Below are positions 1 through 9,314 of a stretch of DNA of 64,000 nucleotides, piece after piece; position 1 is the first letter of the stretch, and each line of letters opens with the position of its first letter. A program made the translations under genes and the position numbers. Below the pieces are notes generated by a model. The model saw nothing but the letters and a program-made list of their open reading frames with translations, ran no database searches and was not told the origin of the DNA. Origin of the DNA: a bacterium (GTDB lineage: Bacteria; Myxococcota_A; Polyangia; Nannocystales; Nannocystaceae); contig JANSYI010000009.1 of NCBI GenBank assembly GCA_024742475.1, positions 62,001 through 126,000 on the forward strand, given 5' to 3'.

Positions 1-466
1 GGAGCGCGGCGCGAAACAGGCCGGAGTAGTCCTTGGGCGTCTCGGTGTTGCCCAGCGCCAAGCCGACGATGCGTCCGGGCATCTGCGCGGCGACCTTTCG
101 GGCGAACCCGCCGCCGCTGTCGAACGCGACGAAGCCGAAGCGTTCGGGCAGGTCCATGCGCTCGACGGCCTGGGACAGGCAGGTCGTCAAGCCGTCGCAG
201 CCGCGGGGTGTCTGGGGGGTCCAGGTGCTTCGGCCGGCTCCGGGCAGGTCGACCACGTGGCAGGTATGATGCTGTGCGAGAGCGGGGACGATGCGCCTCC
301 ATGTGCGGCCGTCGACCGGCCAGCCGTGGACGAGCACGAGGTCGGGTCCCTGCCCGAGGACCCAGTAGGGCAGGCGAGCGTGGCCGAGGTCGAGCCAGCG
401 CTTCGGCTCGCGCAAGAGGTCTTCGGCGATGGGAAGGTCAACGGTCCGCTGCGCGTCGTTCGTCAT
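1..466 (-). CDS. alpha/beta hydrolase, C-terminus beyond left edge
   Basis: The first 155 residues are present. They begin MTNDAQRTVD and show the alpha/beta-hydrolase signature: LVLVHGWPVDGRTW (oxyanion-loop HGWP, about residues 44-57), then VVDLPGAGRS, then the nucleophile elbow FVAFDSGGGFA (112-122). The residue in the elbow's nucleophile position appears to be Asp116 (D-S-G-G), as in haloalkane dehalogenase and epoxide hydrolase types, rather than the Ser of ordinary esterases. The acid and His of the triad lie beyond the edge, so substrate class cannot be judged. The ATG at 466 is the first good start. The gene is divergent from metA (146-bp gap). Confidence 0.85.
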   Translation of the reverse strand, partial: MTNDAQRTVDLPIAEDLLREPKRWLDLGHARLPYWVLGQGPDLVLVHGWPVDGRTWRRIVPALAQHHTCHVVDLPGAGRSTWTPQTPRGCDGLTTCLSQAVERMDLPERFGFVAFDSGGGFARKVAAQMPGRIVGLALGNTETPKDYSGLFRAAL

Positions 467-612
467 TGCTCGAGCCCGCGGCTGGGGCGACGCCCGATGA
501 TACGGCGAGCCGTGCTCAGCTTGCCAAGAAAATCGATGAACGATAAGTCATCGGCCGTGGTCGCCTCGGGACGTCGACGTCGATCCAGCCGCGGGGACGC
601 GCCGGCGATGAG

Positions 613-1659
613 GTGCAACTGATGCCGCTGGTCGAGCACTCGTCGCTGCCGAGCTTTGCCGTGCTGCGCGACGAGGGGGACGAGATCCTCAGCGACGGCG
701 AGGCTCGGCAGCGCAGCACGCCCGCGCTGCACATCGGCTTCCTGAACATGATGCCCGACGCGGCCTTCGTCGTGACCGAGCGCCAGTTCATGCACCTGGT
801 CGGCAGCAGCAAGCACGACGCGCAGTTCTACGTGCACCCCTTCTCGGTGCCCGGCCTCGATCGCGGCGTCGCGACGCAGCGCTACATCGACACGCACTAC
901 GTGCCCTTCGACGACCTCACGCTCGCGGGTCTCGACGCGCTGATCATCACCGGGGCCAACGTGGCCAACCCCAGCCTCGAGCTCGAGGCGTTCTGGGAGC
1001 CGCTGCAGCGCACCATCGACTGGGCCACGCAGAACGTGGCGTCCGTGTTGTGCTCGTGCCTGGCCACCCACGCCATCGTCAAGTCGCTCTACGGCATCGA
1101 CCGCACTCCGCTGCCGCGCAAGTGCTGGGGAGTCTTCGGCCACCGCCGCGTCGCCGCCCATCCGCTGCTGCGCGGCGTCGCCGATCGCTTCGACGTGCCG
1201 CAGTCCCGCCACAACCAGATCAGCCGCGCGCAGCTCGAGGCCAGAGGGCTGAAGGTCCTCGTGGAGAGTGAGGAGGCCGGGGTGCACGTCGCGGTCAGCC
1301 CCGACGAGCGCTTCGTGTTCTTTCAAGGCCACCCGGAGTACGACGCCAACAGTCTCCTCAAGGAGTACAAGCGCGAGGTCCACCGCCACATCGACGGGAC
1401 TCGTCCGGACTACCCGCCACATCCCCAGCGCTACTTCTCGCCCGAGGCCGCGCGGCTCGCCGACGCCTACGCCAACGACGTGCGTGAGGCGTTGGCCCGC
1501 GGCGCCGCGCCGCCGGCGTTCCCCGAGGCCGAGCTCGAAGCGCAGCTTGGCAATACCTGGCGGGATACCGCGAAGATCATGTTCGACAACTGGCTGGGGC
1601 TCGTCCTCGAGGCCACGTCCGCCACCACGCACGCCAACACCCGCAAGGACACACCATGA
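613..1659 (+). CDS. metA: homoserine O-acyltransferase, MetA family
   Basis: Predicted to acylate homoserine (succinyl- or acetyl-CoA donor) in methionine synthesis. The 348-residue length fits the MetA/HTS family. Landmarks are HIGFLNMMPDAA near the N-terminus, the nucleophile block SVLCSCLATHA followed by SLYGI, the HPLLRG...SRHNQ block, and QGHPEYD with the catalytic His and Glu. Acyl-donor preference cannot be read from the motifs. The start is GTG 613; an in-frame ATG at 622 is equally possible. The stop overlaps the metY start (ATGA at 1656-1659), so the two are translationally coupled. I saw no SAM riboswitch in the 146-bp leader, only a 12-bp palindrome at 570-581. Confidence 0.9.
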   Translation: MQLMPLVEHSSLPSFAVLRDEGDEILSDGEARQRSTPALHIGFLNMMPDAAFVVTERQFMHLVGSSKHDAQFYVHPFSVPGLDRGVATQRYIDTHYVPFDDLTLAGLDALIITGANVANPSLELEAFWEPLQRTIDWATQNVASVLCSCLATHAIVKSLYGIDRTPLPRKCWGVFGHRRVAAHPLLRGVADRFDVPQSRHNQISRAQLEARGLKVLVESEEAGVHVAVSPDERFVFFQGHPEYDANSLLKEYKREVHRHIDGTRPDYPPHPQRYFSPEAARLADAYANDVREALARGAAPPAFPEAELEAQLGNTWRDTAKIMFDNWLGLVLEATSATTHANTRKDTP

Positions 1660-2927
1660 AGCAAGACTCAATCGCTGTACACGGAGGCTACGAAACCGAC
1701 CCCACGACCAAGGCGGTCGCGGTCCCGATCTACCAGACGGTGGCCTACGAGTTCGACAACGCCCAGCATGGCGCCGACCTCTTCAACCTGGCGGTCCCGG
1801 GCAACATCTACACCCGCATCATGAACCCCACCGCCGACGTGCTCGAGAAGCGCGTCGCCGAACTCGAAGGTGGCGTCGCGGGGCTCGCGGTCAGCTCGGG
1901 CATGGCCGCGATCAACTACTCGATCCTGACCATCGCCGAGAAGGGCAGCAACGTGGTCTCCGTGCCGCTGCTGTACGGCGGCACCTACACGCTGTTCGCC
2001 CACATGCTGCCCAAGCAGGGCATCGACGTGCGCTTCGCGGAGGACGACAGCCCCGCCAAGCTCGAGGCGCTCATCGACGAGAAGACCGCCGCGATCTACT
2101 GCGAGTCGATCGGCAACCCGGCGGGCAACATCCCCGACCTCGAAGCCATTGCCACCATGGCGCACAAGCACGGCATCCCGGTCATCGTCGACAACACGGT
2201 GGCCACGCCCTACCTGATCCGGCCGATCGACTACGGCTGCGACATCGTCGTGCACTCGCTCACCAAGTACATGGGCGGCCACGGCAACTCGGTCGCGGGC
2301 GTCGTGGTCGACTCGGGCAAGTTCCCCTGGGCGGACCACGCCGAGCGCTTCCCCATGCTCAACGAGCCCGAGCCCTCCTACCACGGGGTCGTCTACACCG
2401 AGGCCCTGGGCGAGGCCGCCTACATCGGCCGCTGCCGGACCGTGCCGCTTCGCAACACCGGCTCGGCGATTAGCCCGCTCAACGCGTTCCTCGTGCTGCA
2501 GGGCATCGAGACGATCCACCTGCGAATGGAGCGACACTGCGACAACGCGATGGCCGTGGCCAAGTACCTTCAAGGCCACGACAAGGTCACCTGGGTCCGC
2601 TATGCGGGCCTGCCCGACTCGCCCTACTACGAGCTGGCCAAGAAATACACGGACGGCCGGCCATCGGGGCTCTTGGCCTTTGGCGTCAAGGGGGGCTTCG
2701 AAGCCGGCGTGCGCGTCTACGACAGCCTCGAGATGTTCAAACGGCTGGTGAACATCGGCGACACGCGCTCGCTGGCAGCTCACCCCGCCTCGACGACCCA
2801 CCGCCAGCTCAGCGAGGCCGAGCTTCAGTCGGCAGGGGTGAGCGACGACATGATCCGCCTGTGCGTCGGCATCGAGCACATCGACGACATCATCGCCGAC
2901 CTCGAGCAGGCGCTTCAGAAGGCCTGA
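1656..2927 (+). CDS. metY: O-acylhomoserine sulfhydrylase, Cys/Met-metabolism PLP family
   Basis: A PLP enzyme of 423 residues predicted to convert O-acylhomoserine plus sulfide to homocysteine. Visible blocks are YTRIMNPT near the N-terminus, LAVSSGMAAI, VIVDNTVATPYL, the PLP-lysine site VHSLTKYMGGHG, and GDTRSLAAHPASTTHRQL, which is typical of the MetY/MetB/cysteine gamma-synthase group. Length and the GHG-type Lys motif favour MetY over MetB. The start codon overlaps the metA stop by 4 bp, and together they make a two-gene direct-sulfhydrylation route to homocysteine. The 3' end overlaps the convergent histidine kinase by 13 bp. Confidence 0.92.
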   Translation: MKQDSIAVHGGYETDPTTKAVAVPIYQTVAYEFDNAQHGADLFNLAVPGNIYTRIMNPTADVLEKRVAELEGGVAGLAVSSGMAAINYSILTIAEKGSNVVSVPLLYGGTYTLFAHMLPKQGIDVRFAEDDSPAKLEALIDEKTAAIYCESIGNPAGNIPDLEAIATMAHKHGIPVIVDNTVATPYLIRPIDYGCDIVVHSLTKYMGGHGNSVAGVVVDSGKFPWADHAERFPMLNEPEPSYHGVVYTEALGEAAYIGRCRTVPLRNTGSAISPLNAFLVLQGIETIHLRMERHCDNAMAVAKYLQGHDKVTWVRYAGLPDSPYYELAKKYTDGRPSGLLAFGVKGGFEAGVRVYDSLEMFKRLVNIGDTRSLAAHPASTTHRQLSEAELQSAGVSDDMIRLCVGIEHIDDIIADLEQALQKA

Positions 2928-4516
2928 GGGTCTCGGCTCCGCGAGTGCTTCGCGTCGAGCTCGCCGAGCTGGTCGAAGAGCTCGTCGGGCGAGAACGGCT
3001 TGGCCAGGAAGCGGGCAGCGGTCAGCGACTCGACCTCGCGAAGGTCGGTGGAGCGGCCGAAGCCGCTGGTGAGAATCGCAGGGAGGTTGGGGCGGACGGC
3101 TCGTAGTCGTTCGACCACCTCCACCCCGGTCTCTCCGGGCATCGTCATGTCGACCACGGCGACGTCGACCGAGACGCCGTCGTCAAGGGCTGCGATCGCA
3201 GCGTCGCCGCTGGAGGCCTGGAGGACGGTGAACCCGCGGCCAGCGAGGATACGGCTGACGACCTGAAGAATGGCCGGTTCGTCGTCGACCAACAGGATGG
3301 TCCCGGTCGAGGCGATGGTCGGGCGGCTGGCACTGGTGGCGAGCTTGGGGGTGTCGCTCGTGGTGGGGATCTCGGCGACGAACGTGGTGCCCGTCCCGAC
3401 GATGGAGGACACGCTCAGCACACCTCCAAAGTTTCGGACGATCCGGTACGCCATGGCCAGACCCAAGCCCGTGCCTCGACCGCGGGGCTTGGTGGTGAAG
3501 AACGGCTCGAAGATGCGGGAGAGGAGCTCGGGTTCGATGCCCGAGCCGTTGTCCTCGACCTCGAGGCGGGCGTGCACGGCCTCGCCGGAAGGCGTCGGCA
3601 CTGTCGTGTGGCCCAGGCGTACTTGCAGCAAGCCCTGGTCACCCATTGCATCCCCGGCGTTCACGCACAGGTTCAGCAGCACCTGCTCGAAGGCATGCGG
3701 GTCGAGCTTCACGTACAGCGGCGCGTCAGGTGTGTTCACGCTGACTTGGATGTTCGTGCGGGTCCTGGCGTAGGTCGACACGGTCGCCTCGACCACGTCG
3801 CGCAGGTCGACGACCCGCTCTTCGACCGCGTCGCGGCGGGCGTAGCCGAGCAGCTGTCGTGTGAGCGCGGCGCCACTGCGCACCTGTGCCTCGACCGATT
3901 CGAGGGCTTCGCGCGCGGGGTGATCCGTGGGCGAACCTTCTAGCTCGGTGAGCGCAACCGCGGCGTTGCCGGAGATCCCCATGAGCACGTTGTTGAAATC
4001 GTGGGCGATCCCGCTGGCCAAGGTGCCCAGGGACTCCATGCGCTGCGCCTGCTGCAGCTGCGTCGCGAGGGACTCTCGCTGCGCCTGGGCTTGCTGCAGC
4101 TCGGTCACGTCGGTCATGACGCCGCAGAAATGCTGAGGAACGCCTTCGTCGTCCAACGTGGCGTTGGAGATGGCATGGATGTGGCGCCATTCCTCCTTGC
4201 CGGGATGCCATATACGCATGATCTCGCTGAACGGCTCGCCCGTCTGAGCGCAGTGGGCGTTGCGGGTCATGACCCGCTCCACGTCGTCCGGGTGGATGCC
4301 GGCAAACCAGCTCGCGAAGTCGTAGAGGGTGTCGACGCCGAAGATGTCGCGTAGCGAGTCGGAGACGAAGTCGACGTGGCCCGCGGTCTGCTGGCTGGGG
4401 TCGGGGCGGAGCCGGTATGCGACGAACGACTTCGAGCTGGCCATGAAGGCGTCGAGCTCCGCGGCCTTGCGTTCGAGGCGCGCCAGGGCCTCCGCGTCGA
4501 TCGATACCTTGGCCAT
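2915..4516 (-). CDS. hybrid sensor histidine kinase (PAS-HisKA-HATPase-REC)
   Basis: 533 residues with no membrane segment. A PAS/PAC domain (about 28-145) is followed by a coiled linker rich in Gln/Ala, then a HisKA segment with phospho-acceptor His172 in SGIAHDFNN. The ATPase domain follows with NLCVNAGDAM (N box), EDNGSGI, FEPFFTTK and GTGLGLAM. A C-terminal receiver (about 406-525) has acceptor Asp456 in VVDMTMP, the acidic pair VDDE, LTSG and FLAKPF. It is probably a cytoplasmic phosphorelay protein sensing through PAS. The start is ATG 4516 (MAKVSID); the open frame continues upstream only as antisense of the antiporter. Divergent from the antiporter and convergent on metY. Confidence 0.92.
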   Translation of the reverse strand: MAKVSIDAEALARLERKAAELDAFMASSKSFVAYRLRPDPSQQTAGHVDFVSDSLRDIFGVDTLYDFASWFAGIHPDDVERVMTRNAHCAQTGEPFSEIMRIWHPGKEEWRHIHAISNATLDDEGVPQHFCGVMTDVTELQQAQAQRESLATQLQQAQRMESLGTLASGIAHDFNNVLMGISGNAAVALTELEGSPTDHPAREALESVEAQVRSGAALTRQLLGYARRDAVEERVVDLRDVVEATVSTYARTRTNIQVSVNTPDAPLYVKLDPHAFEQVLLNLCVNAGDAMGDQGLLQVRLGHTTVPTPSGEAVHARLEVEDNGSGIEPELLSRIFEPFFTTKPRGRGTGLGLAMAYRIVRNFGGVLSVSSIVGTGTTFVAEIPTTSDTPKLATSASRPTIASTGTILLVDDEPAILQVVSRILAGRGFTVLQASSGDAAIAALDDGVSVDVAVVDMTMPGETGVEVVERLRAVRPNLPAILTSGFGRSTDLREVESLTAARFLAKPFSPDELFDQLGELDAKHSRSRDPQAF

Positions 4517-4660
4517 CCCAGTTACCCTACGGCATCTGGTCTCGCGCGCGAGTTGCAGATCGAGACGCCTGCGGCCCAACGCCCGGAATCGCCCTGCTCC
4601 CGTCGTAAACCGCGTTGATTCGGCTTGCAGTGTTACGAGCGTGGGGCACCCTTGCGGCCC

Positions 4661-6703
4661 ATGGCCCAGGCATCCCCACTCGTCGCCGACTTTGCCGTCG
4701 TGCTCGGTGTCGCGACGGTCACCGGCGCACTGGCTCGCCGGCTGAACCAGCCCCCGGTGCTGGGCTATCTGCTCGCGGGCCTCATCGTGGGGCCCTACAT
4801 CCCGATCCCGCTGTTCGCGGACGTGGAGCGGGTCCGGGAGATGTCCGAGCTGGGGGTCGTGCTCGTGATGTTCACGGTGGGGCTCGAGTTCAGCTTGTCC
4901 CGGGCGGCCCAGGTGCTGCCCACCGCGGGGCTGGCCGCCGCGGTCCAGATCTCGGGCCTCTTTTGGGCCGGCAACCTCGTCGGTGTCGCGTTGGGCCTCT
5001 CCACGGCGGGGCAGGTCGTCTTGGGGGCGGGCATGAGCGTCTCGAGCACGATGGTCGTGACGAAGGTGTTCGAGGTCCACAAGCCGCCCAAAGACGTTCG
5101 CGGGCTCGTCTTGGGCGTGCTCGTGCTGCAGGACATCGTCGCGATCGTGCTCATCGCGGTGGTCACGGCCGTCGCGGCGGGCGCGAGCGCGAGCCCAGGC
5201 GAGCTGCTCGGCGTCGCGGGCCAGCTGCTCGGTGCGATCGTGGTGGCCGGGCTGCTGGGGTTGGTCGTCATCCCCCGGCTCACCCGCGCTGTCGCACGCC
5301 TGGACATGCCCGAGGTCGATACCGTCTTCGCCGTCGGGGTGTGTTTCGCGTTCGGCGGTCTCATGCAGCTGCTGGGGTATTCGCCCGCGCTCGGGGCGTT
5401 TCTCGCGGGAGCCCTCGTCGCCGAGTCGGGACTGGCCGAGCGCTACGAGCACCTGGTCGCGCCCATTCGCGATGTGTTTGCGGCGATCTTCTTCGTCTCC
5501 ATCGGGATGCAGGTCGACCCGCTCATCGCGGTGGGGCAGGTGCCACAGATGTTCGCGGTGGCGGGCCTGGTGTTGCTCGCGCAGCTGCTGCTCGTCGGCG
5601 GTGCGGGTGTCCTCTCCGGGCAGGGCGTCCGCAAGTCGCTGCACAGCGGGCTCGCGCTCGGCCAGCTCGGGGAGTTCGCATTCATCATCGTGGGCATCGG
5701 CGTGAGCGCTGGGCTGCTGCCGGCTTCCCTGTTTACGATCATCGTCGGCGCGGCGGTCCTGACCACGTTTACGACCAGCGTCGGACTCGCAAACGCCGCG
5801 AAGATCTTGGACGCGGTCGAACACGCGCTGCCTGGCCGGGTCTCTACGTTGCTGAGCATGTACGCGGCCTGGGTCGCGCGTGCGACCGGAGGTGGGGCCG
5901 GACGGGCAGCCACCCGTCGGCCAATCGTCATGCTCGCGGTCGATGCGGCGGCGATCGCTGGCATCGTCATCGGTGCCTCCTTTGTGTGGCCGGTGGCGGT
6001 GGGGTGGCTCGAAGGGCAGGGCATCCCATCGGGAGCGGCGCTCTCGGTGGCGGTTGCGGCCGTCCTCGTCGGCATCGCGCCGTTTGCACGGGCGATCTGG
6101 CGGGCGGCCCGGGCGTTGGGGACGAACCTCGCGGCGGCGGCCCTTCCCGAAGGCGAGGATGGACCCGACCTGTCGCTGACGTCGAGGGTCACGCTCATCC
6201 GTGCGCTTCAGCTTGCCGCGCTGCTCGGGACGGGCATGCTGATCGTGGCGGTGACCCGCCCATTCGTTCCGCCCGGGTGGGGCATGCTGACGCTCGGCGT
6301 CGCGCTGGTACCTGCGGCGGCGGCGTTGTGGCGAAGCGGCGCGCCGCTCGAGTCTCACGTGCAGTCCGCGACGCTGGCGTTGTTCGAGCTGTTGCGCAGG
6401 CAAGATCCCGTGGTCCCCACGAACGTGCAGACCGAGTCTCTACTGCGAGGGCTGGGCGACGTCACCCGCGTCGTGCTGCCACCGGGCGCACCAGCGGTCG
6501 GCAGCACCCTCGCAGGTCTCGACCTCCGGGCGCAGACCGGGGCGTCGGTCCTCGCAATCGCCGACGCCGGCGGTCAGGTGGTCGCGCCGGCGAGCTTGCA
6601 GCCCCTGGAGGCCGGTAGCGTGCTCGCGCTCACCGGCCCGCCCGAATCGATCTCCCGCGCCCGAGAGCTCCTGCTCGGGCTGTCCGAGCCCGACGACGCA
6701 TAG
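4661..6703 (+). CDS. CPA2-family cation/proton antiporter with C-terminal TrkA-C-like domain
   Basis: About 680 residues. The N-terminal 400 or so residues are a chain of hydrophobic helices with Kef/CPA2 landmarks: NQPPVLGYLLAGLIVGP, FTVGLEFS, SSTMVVTKV, GVLVLQDIVAI, GYSPALGAFLAGALVAES and FFVSIGMQVDP. A second membrane region is followed by a soluble tail (about 585-675) with the RCK-C/TrkA-C look: LPPGAPAVGSTLAGLDLR...LEAGSVLALTGPPESI. There is no RCK-N/Rossmann domain. Predicted K+ or Na+ efflux in exchange for protons. The ATG at 4661 is preferred over the TTG at 4625 because family members begin just before the first helix. The mscS-like gene follows 43 bp downstream. Confidence 0.9.
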   Translation: MAQASPLVADFAVVLGVATVTGALARRLNQPPVLGYLLAGLIVGPYIPIPLFADVERVREMSELGVVLVMFTVGLEFSLSRAAQVLPTAGLAAAVQISGLFWAGNLVGVALGLSTAGQVVLGAGMSVSSTMVVTKVFEVHKPPKDVRGLVLGVLVLQDIVAIVLIAVVTAVAAGASASPGELLGVAGQLLGAIVVAGLLGLVVIPRLTRAVARLDMPEVDTVFAVGVCFAFGGLMQLLGYSPALGAFLAGALVAESGLAERYEHLVAPIRDVFAAIFFVSIGMQVDPLIAVGQVPQMFAVAGLVLLAQLLLVGGAGVLSGQGVRKSLHSGLALGQLGEFAFIIVGIGVSAGLLPASLFTIIVGAAVLTTFTTSVGLANAAKILDAVEHALPGRVSTLLSMYAAWVARATGGGAGRAATRRPIVMLAVDAAAIAGIVIGASFVWPVAVGWLEGQGIPSGAALSVAVAAVLVGIAPFARAIWRAARALGTNLAAAALPEGEDGPDLSLTSRVTLIRALQLAALLGTGMLIVAVTRPFVPPGWGMLTLGVALVPAAAALWRSGAPLESHVQSATLALFELLRRQDPVVPTNVQTESLLRGLGDVTRVVLPPGAPAVGSTLAGLDLRAQTGASVLAIADAGGQVVAPASLQPLEAGSVLALTGPPESISRARELLLGLSEPDDA

Positions 6704-6746
6704 GGGTGGCGATCGGGCGGCGGCTCGCGCAGTCTCGGCTGGCGCC

Positions 6747-7670
6747 ATGCCACTCCCCGAGCAACTCGAAGCCATTCTGTTCGATCCCACGACGGGCAAG
6801 GTCCTCGCGGCCGTCGTCGGCGTCCTGATCATCTATGGCGTTCGGCGCTTCATCGGTCGCACGCTCACCAGCCGCGTCTCGGACAACACGGCCCGCTACC
6901 GGACCCGAAAGCTCGTCGAGTTCGCGAGCTACCTGGTGATGGCGCTGGTCATTGCGACCGTGTTCAGCGACCAGCTCGGCGGCTTTACGGTCGCGTTCGG
7001 GGTCGCTGGAGCCGGCGTCGCGTTTGCGCTGCAGGAGGTCATCGCCTCTGCTGCGGGGTGGGTCGCGATCACCTTCGCGGGCTTCTACAAGATCGGCGAC
7101 CGAGTCATGCTCGGGGGCATCAAGGGAGACGTGATCGACATCGGGGTGCTGCGAACGACGGTGTTCGAGATCGGTGAGTGGGTCGCGGGCGACCTGTACA
7201 ACGGCCGGGTCGTCCGGCTGGCGAACTCGTTCGTGTTCAAGGAGCCGGTCGTCAACTACTCGGCGGACTTCCCCTTCCTGTGGGACGAGATCACCGTGCC
7301 GCTCCGCCATGGGAGCGACCGCGCGAAGGCGCAGGAGATCCTCGAGGGGGCCGCCACCCAGATCACGGGCGAGTACGCCTCGCAGGTTCAATCCACCTGG
7401 GACAAGATGACGCGCGATTTCGTCATCGAGCACGCGCGCATTCAGCCGATGGTGACCGTCGTCGCCGACGAGAACTGGCTGACGTACACCGTCCGCTACG
7501 TCACCGACTTCAAGGCGCGTCGAATCACCAAGGACAAGCTGTTTCGGCACATCCTCGATGCGCTCGACGCCACCGAGGGCACCGTCTCGCTCGCCTCGGG
7601 TGCGCAAGAGATCACCTTGATGCCGCCCTCGGTGGTCGATGTCAGCCTCCGCGAGCCGAGGAGCGCCTGA
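6747..7670 (+). CDS. MscS-family small-conductance mechanosensitive channel
   Basis: 307 residues. Three N-terminal hydrophobic stretches lead into the pore-lining signature AFGVAGAGVAFALQEVIASAAGW (Gly/Ala-rich TM3), followed by the beta-domain segment GDRVMLGGIKGDVIDIGVLRTTVFE. It probably opens under membrane tension to release solutes after osmotic downshock. Its position just after the CPA2 antiporter, between two hybrid histidine kinases, suggests a local cluster for ion and osmotic balance. Ends 14 bp from the convergent kinase gene. Confidence 0.9.
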   Translation: MPLPEQLEAILFDPTTGKVLAAVVGVLIIYGVRRFIGRTLTSRVSDNTARYRTRKLVEFASYLVMALVIATVFSDQLGGFTVAFGVAGAGVAFALQEVIASAAGWVAITFAGFYKIGDRVMLGGIKGDVIDIGVLRTTVFEIGEWVAGDLYNGRVVRLANSFVFKEPVVNYSADFPFLWDEITVPLRHGSDRAKAQEILEGAATQITGEYASQVQSTWDKMTRDFVIEHARIQPMVTVVADENWLTYTVRYVTDFKARRITKDKLFRHILDALDATEGTVSLASGAQEITLMPPSVVDVSLREPRSA

Positions 7671-7684
7671 GATAGCCAGCGCGG

Positions 7685-9202
7685 CTACGTTCGCGGCTCG
7701 TGCTCGGCGAGGCACCGGAGGATCTGCTCGACGCCGACGGGCTTGGTCAGGTGGTCGTCGAAGCCGGCCTCGAGGCTGCGCGCACGATCGGCGGGAAGGC
7801 CGTAGCCCGAGAGCGCGATGAGCCGGACGTCGGGGCCTAGGCTGGTTCGCAGCCGCTGCGCCACGCCGAACCCGTCGATGTGCGGGAGGCCGATGTCGCA
7901 CAGGACGACGTCGGGCTTCCAAGCTTCGGCCGCCTCGATGCCCGCCTCGCCGTCTCCGGCCTCGCGGACCACGAACCCGCGGCTCTCGAGGCCGATGGCG
8001 AGGAGCTCGCGCAGGTCTTCGTTGTCTTCGACGAGGAGGATGCGCTGGTCCGTCGGCGTGCTCACCGGCTCCGGCTCGACGGACGTCTTCTCGACGAGCG
8101 TGCCCAAGGGGAGGATGACGGAGAAGGTCGCGCCCTGCCCGGGTCCGGGGCTCTGCGCCACGAGCTCGCCGTGGTGCATGCTGACGATCTGGTTGGCGAT
8201 GGCGAGCCCGAGCCCCAAGCCACCGTCGGCGCGCTCGACGGTTTGACGCCGCTGCTGGAACGGCTCGAAGAGCTTGGGTCGGTCCTTCTCGCTGAAGCCG
8301 ACACCGAAGTCGCGGACGTCGATGCGGCAGGCGTCGTCGCCCAAGGTGCTCGCGACGAGGCGCACGAGGCCGCCGTCGTCGCTGAACTTGGAGGCGTTGC
8401 GCAGCAAGTTGCTGATGACCTGAACGATCCGATCGGCGTCGGCGTACAAGCGCACCGGATGCGGCGGAAGCTCGACCTCGAGGCGCTGCTGGCGTTCGTC
8501 GAAGGCGAGAACGATGGTCTCGACGGCCTTTTCGATGATCGTGGTGAGCCGGGTGTTGACGCGCTTGAGGCTGAGCTTGCCCCGGGTGATTCTCGAGATG
8601 TCGAGCAGGTCGTCGACGATCCGGCTCATGTGCCGACTCTGGCGCTCGATGATTGCGAGCTCCCGGCTAGACTCGCCGCGGTCACGAAGGAGCTTGGTCG
8701 CCAAGAGGACCGGGGCGAGCGGGTTGCGCAGCTCGTGCCCGAGCATCGCGAGGAAGTCGTCCTTGGCGCGGTTGGCCTCCTCGGCTTCGGCGACGAGACG
8801 CTCGCGCTCGGCCAAGGCCTGCTTGTCTACGGTGATGTCTTGCACCATCCCCAAGAACACCTTGGGCTGACCGGCGTCGTCGAATCGGACGCAGCCGCGG
8901 GCCCAGATCCACCGGACATCGCCATCGGCGTCGATGCGGTACTCGCAGTCGTACTTCCCGTGCGCGGGGTCGTAGGCTCGCTCGATGGCCTCGACCACGC
9001 GACCGCGGTCTTCGGGGTGCAGCTTCAGCAGGAACGAGTCGATGTCGATCTCCTCGTCGGGCCCGATGGCGAAGAGCTCGCGGGTGCGAAGGTCCATGTA
9101 GACATCGCCGCTTTGGGGCTCGACCTCCCAGGTGCCCACGCCCGCAAACTCCGCGGCGATGCTGAGGTGGTCTGCCGCGTACTTTGGCGTGAAGGAGGAC
9201 AT
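7685..9202 (-). CDS. hybrid sensor histidine kinase (PAS-HisKA-HATPase-REC)
   Basis: 505 residues, soluble. One PAS/PAC domain (about 12-128, ending YRIDADGDVRWIWARG...FLGMVQDIT), a helical linker, and HisKA with His156 in LAMLGHELRNPLAP. The ATPase carries NLLRNASKFS, VRDFGVGF and GGLGLGLAI. The C-terminal receiver has VEDNEDL, LCDIGLPHIDGF (acceptor Asp), ALSG and LTKP. The GHELRNPLA box is unlike the SGIAHDFNN box of the two other hybrid kinases in this window, so it belongs to a different HisKA subclass. No output domain, so phosphate must pass to another protein. Confidence 0.92.
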   Translation of the reverse strand: MSSFTPKYAADHLSIAAEFAGVGTWEVEPQSGDVYMDLRTRELFAIGPDEEIDIDSFLLKLHPEDRGRVVEAIERAYDPAHGKYDCEYRIDADGDVRWIWARGCVRFDDAGQPKVFLGMVQDITVDKQALAERERLVAEAEEANRAKDDFLAMLGHELRNPLAPVLLATKLLRDRGESSRELAIIERQSRHMSRIVDDLLDISRITRGKLSLKRVNTRLTTIIEKAVETIVLAFDERQQRLEVELPPHPVRLYADADRIVQVISNLLRNASKFSDDGGLVRLVASTLGDDACRIDVRDFGVGFSEKDRPKLFEPFQQRRQTVERADGGLGLGLAIANQIVSMHHGELVAQSPGPGQGATFSVILPLGTLVEKTSVEPEPVSTPTDQRILLVEDNEDLRELLAIGLESRGFVVREAGDGEAGIEAAEAWKPDVVLCDIGLPHIDGFGVAQRLRTSLGPDVRLIALSGYGLPADRARSLEAGFDDHLTKPVGVEQILRCLAEHEPRT

Positions 9203-9314
9203 GGAGGAGTCGCAGGAGACGGCGTCTGCGCCGACGGTTGCAGTGTCGACCAGTTCGGCGGCGTTGAGAAGGGGCTCGCCGAAACCTTCCTCGCGCCGCT
9301 GCGTCTATCGGACT

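Noticed and set aside
467..612. SAM riboswitch upstream of metA
   Set aside because: No SAM-I, SAM-II or SAH-type core could be recognised; only a 12-bp palindrome.
4517..6403. N-terminal 630 residues of a very long minus-strand frame read through to 2915
   Set aside because: It is antisense to the CPA2 antiporter, is rich in Arg/Asp/Gln repeats typical of shadow frames, and the kinase has its own ATG at 4516.
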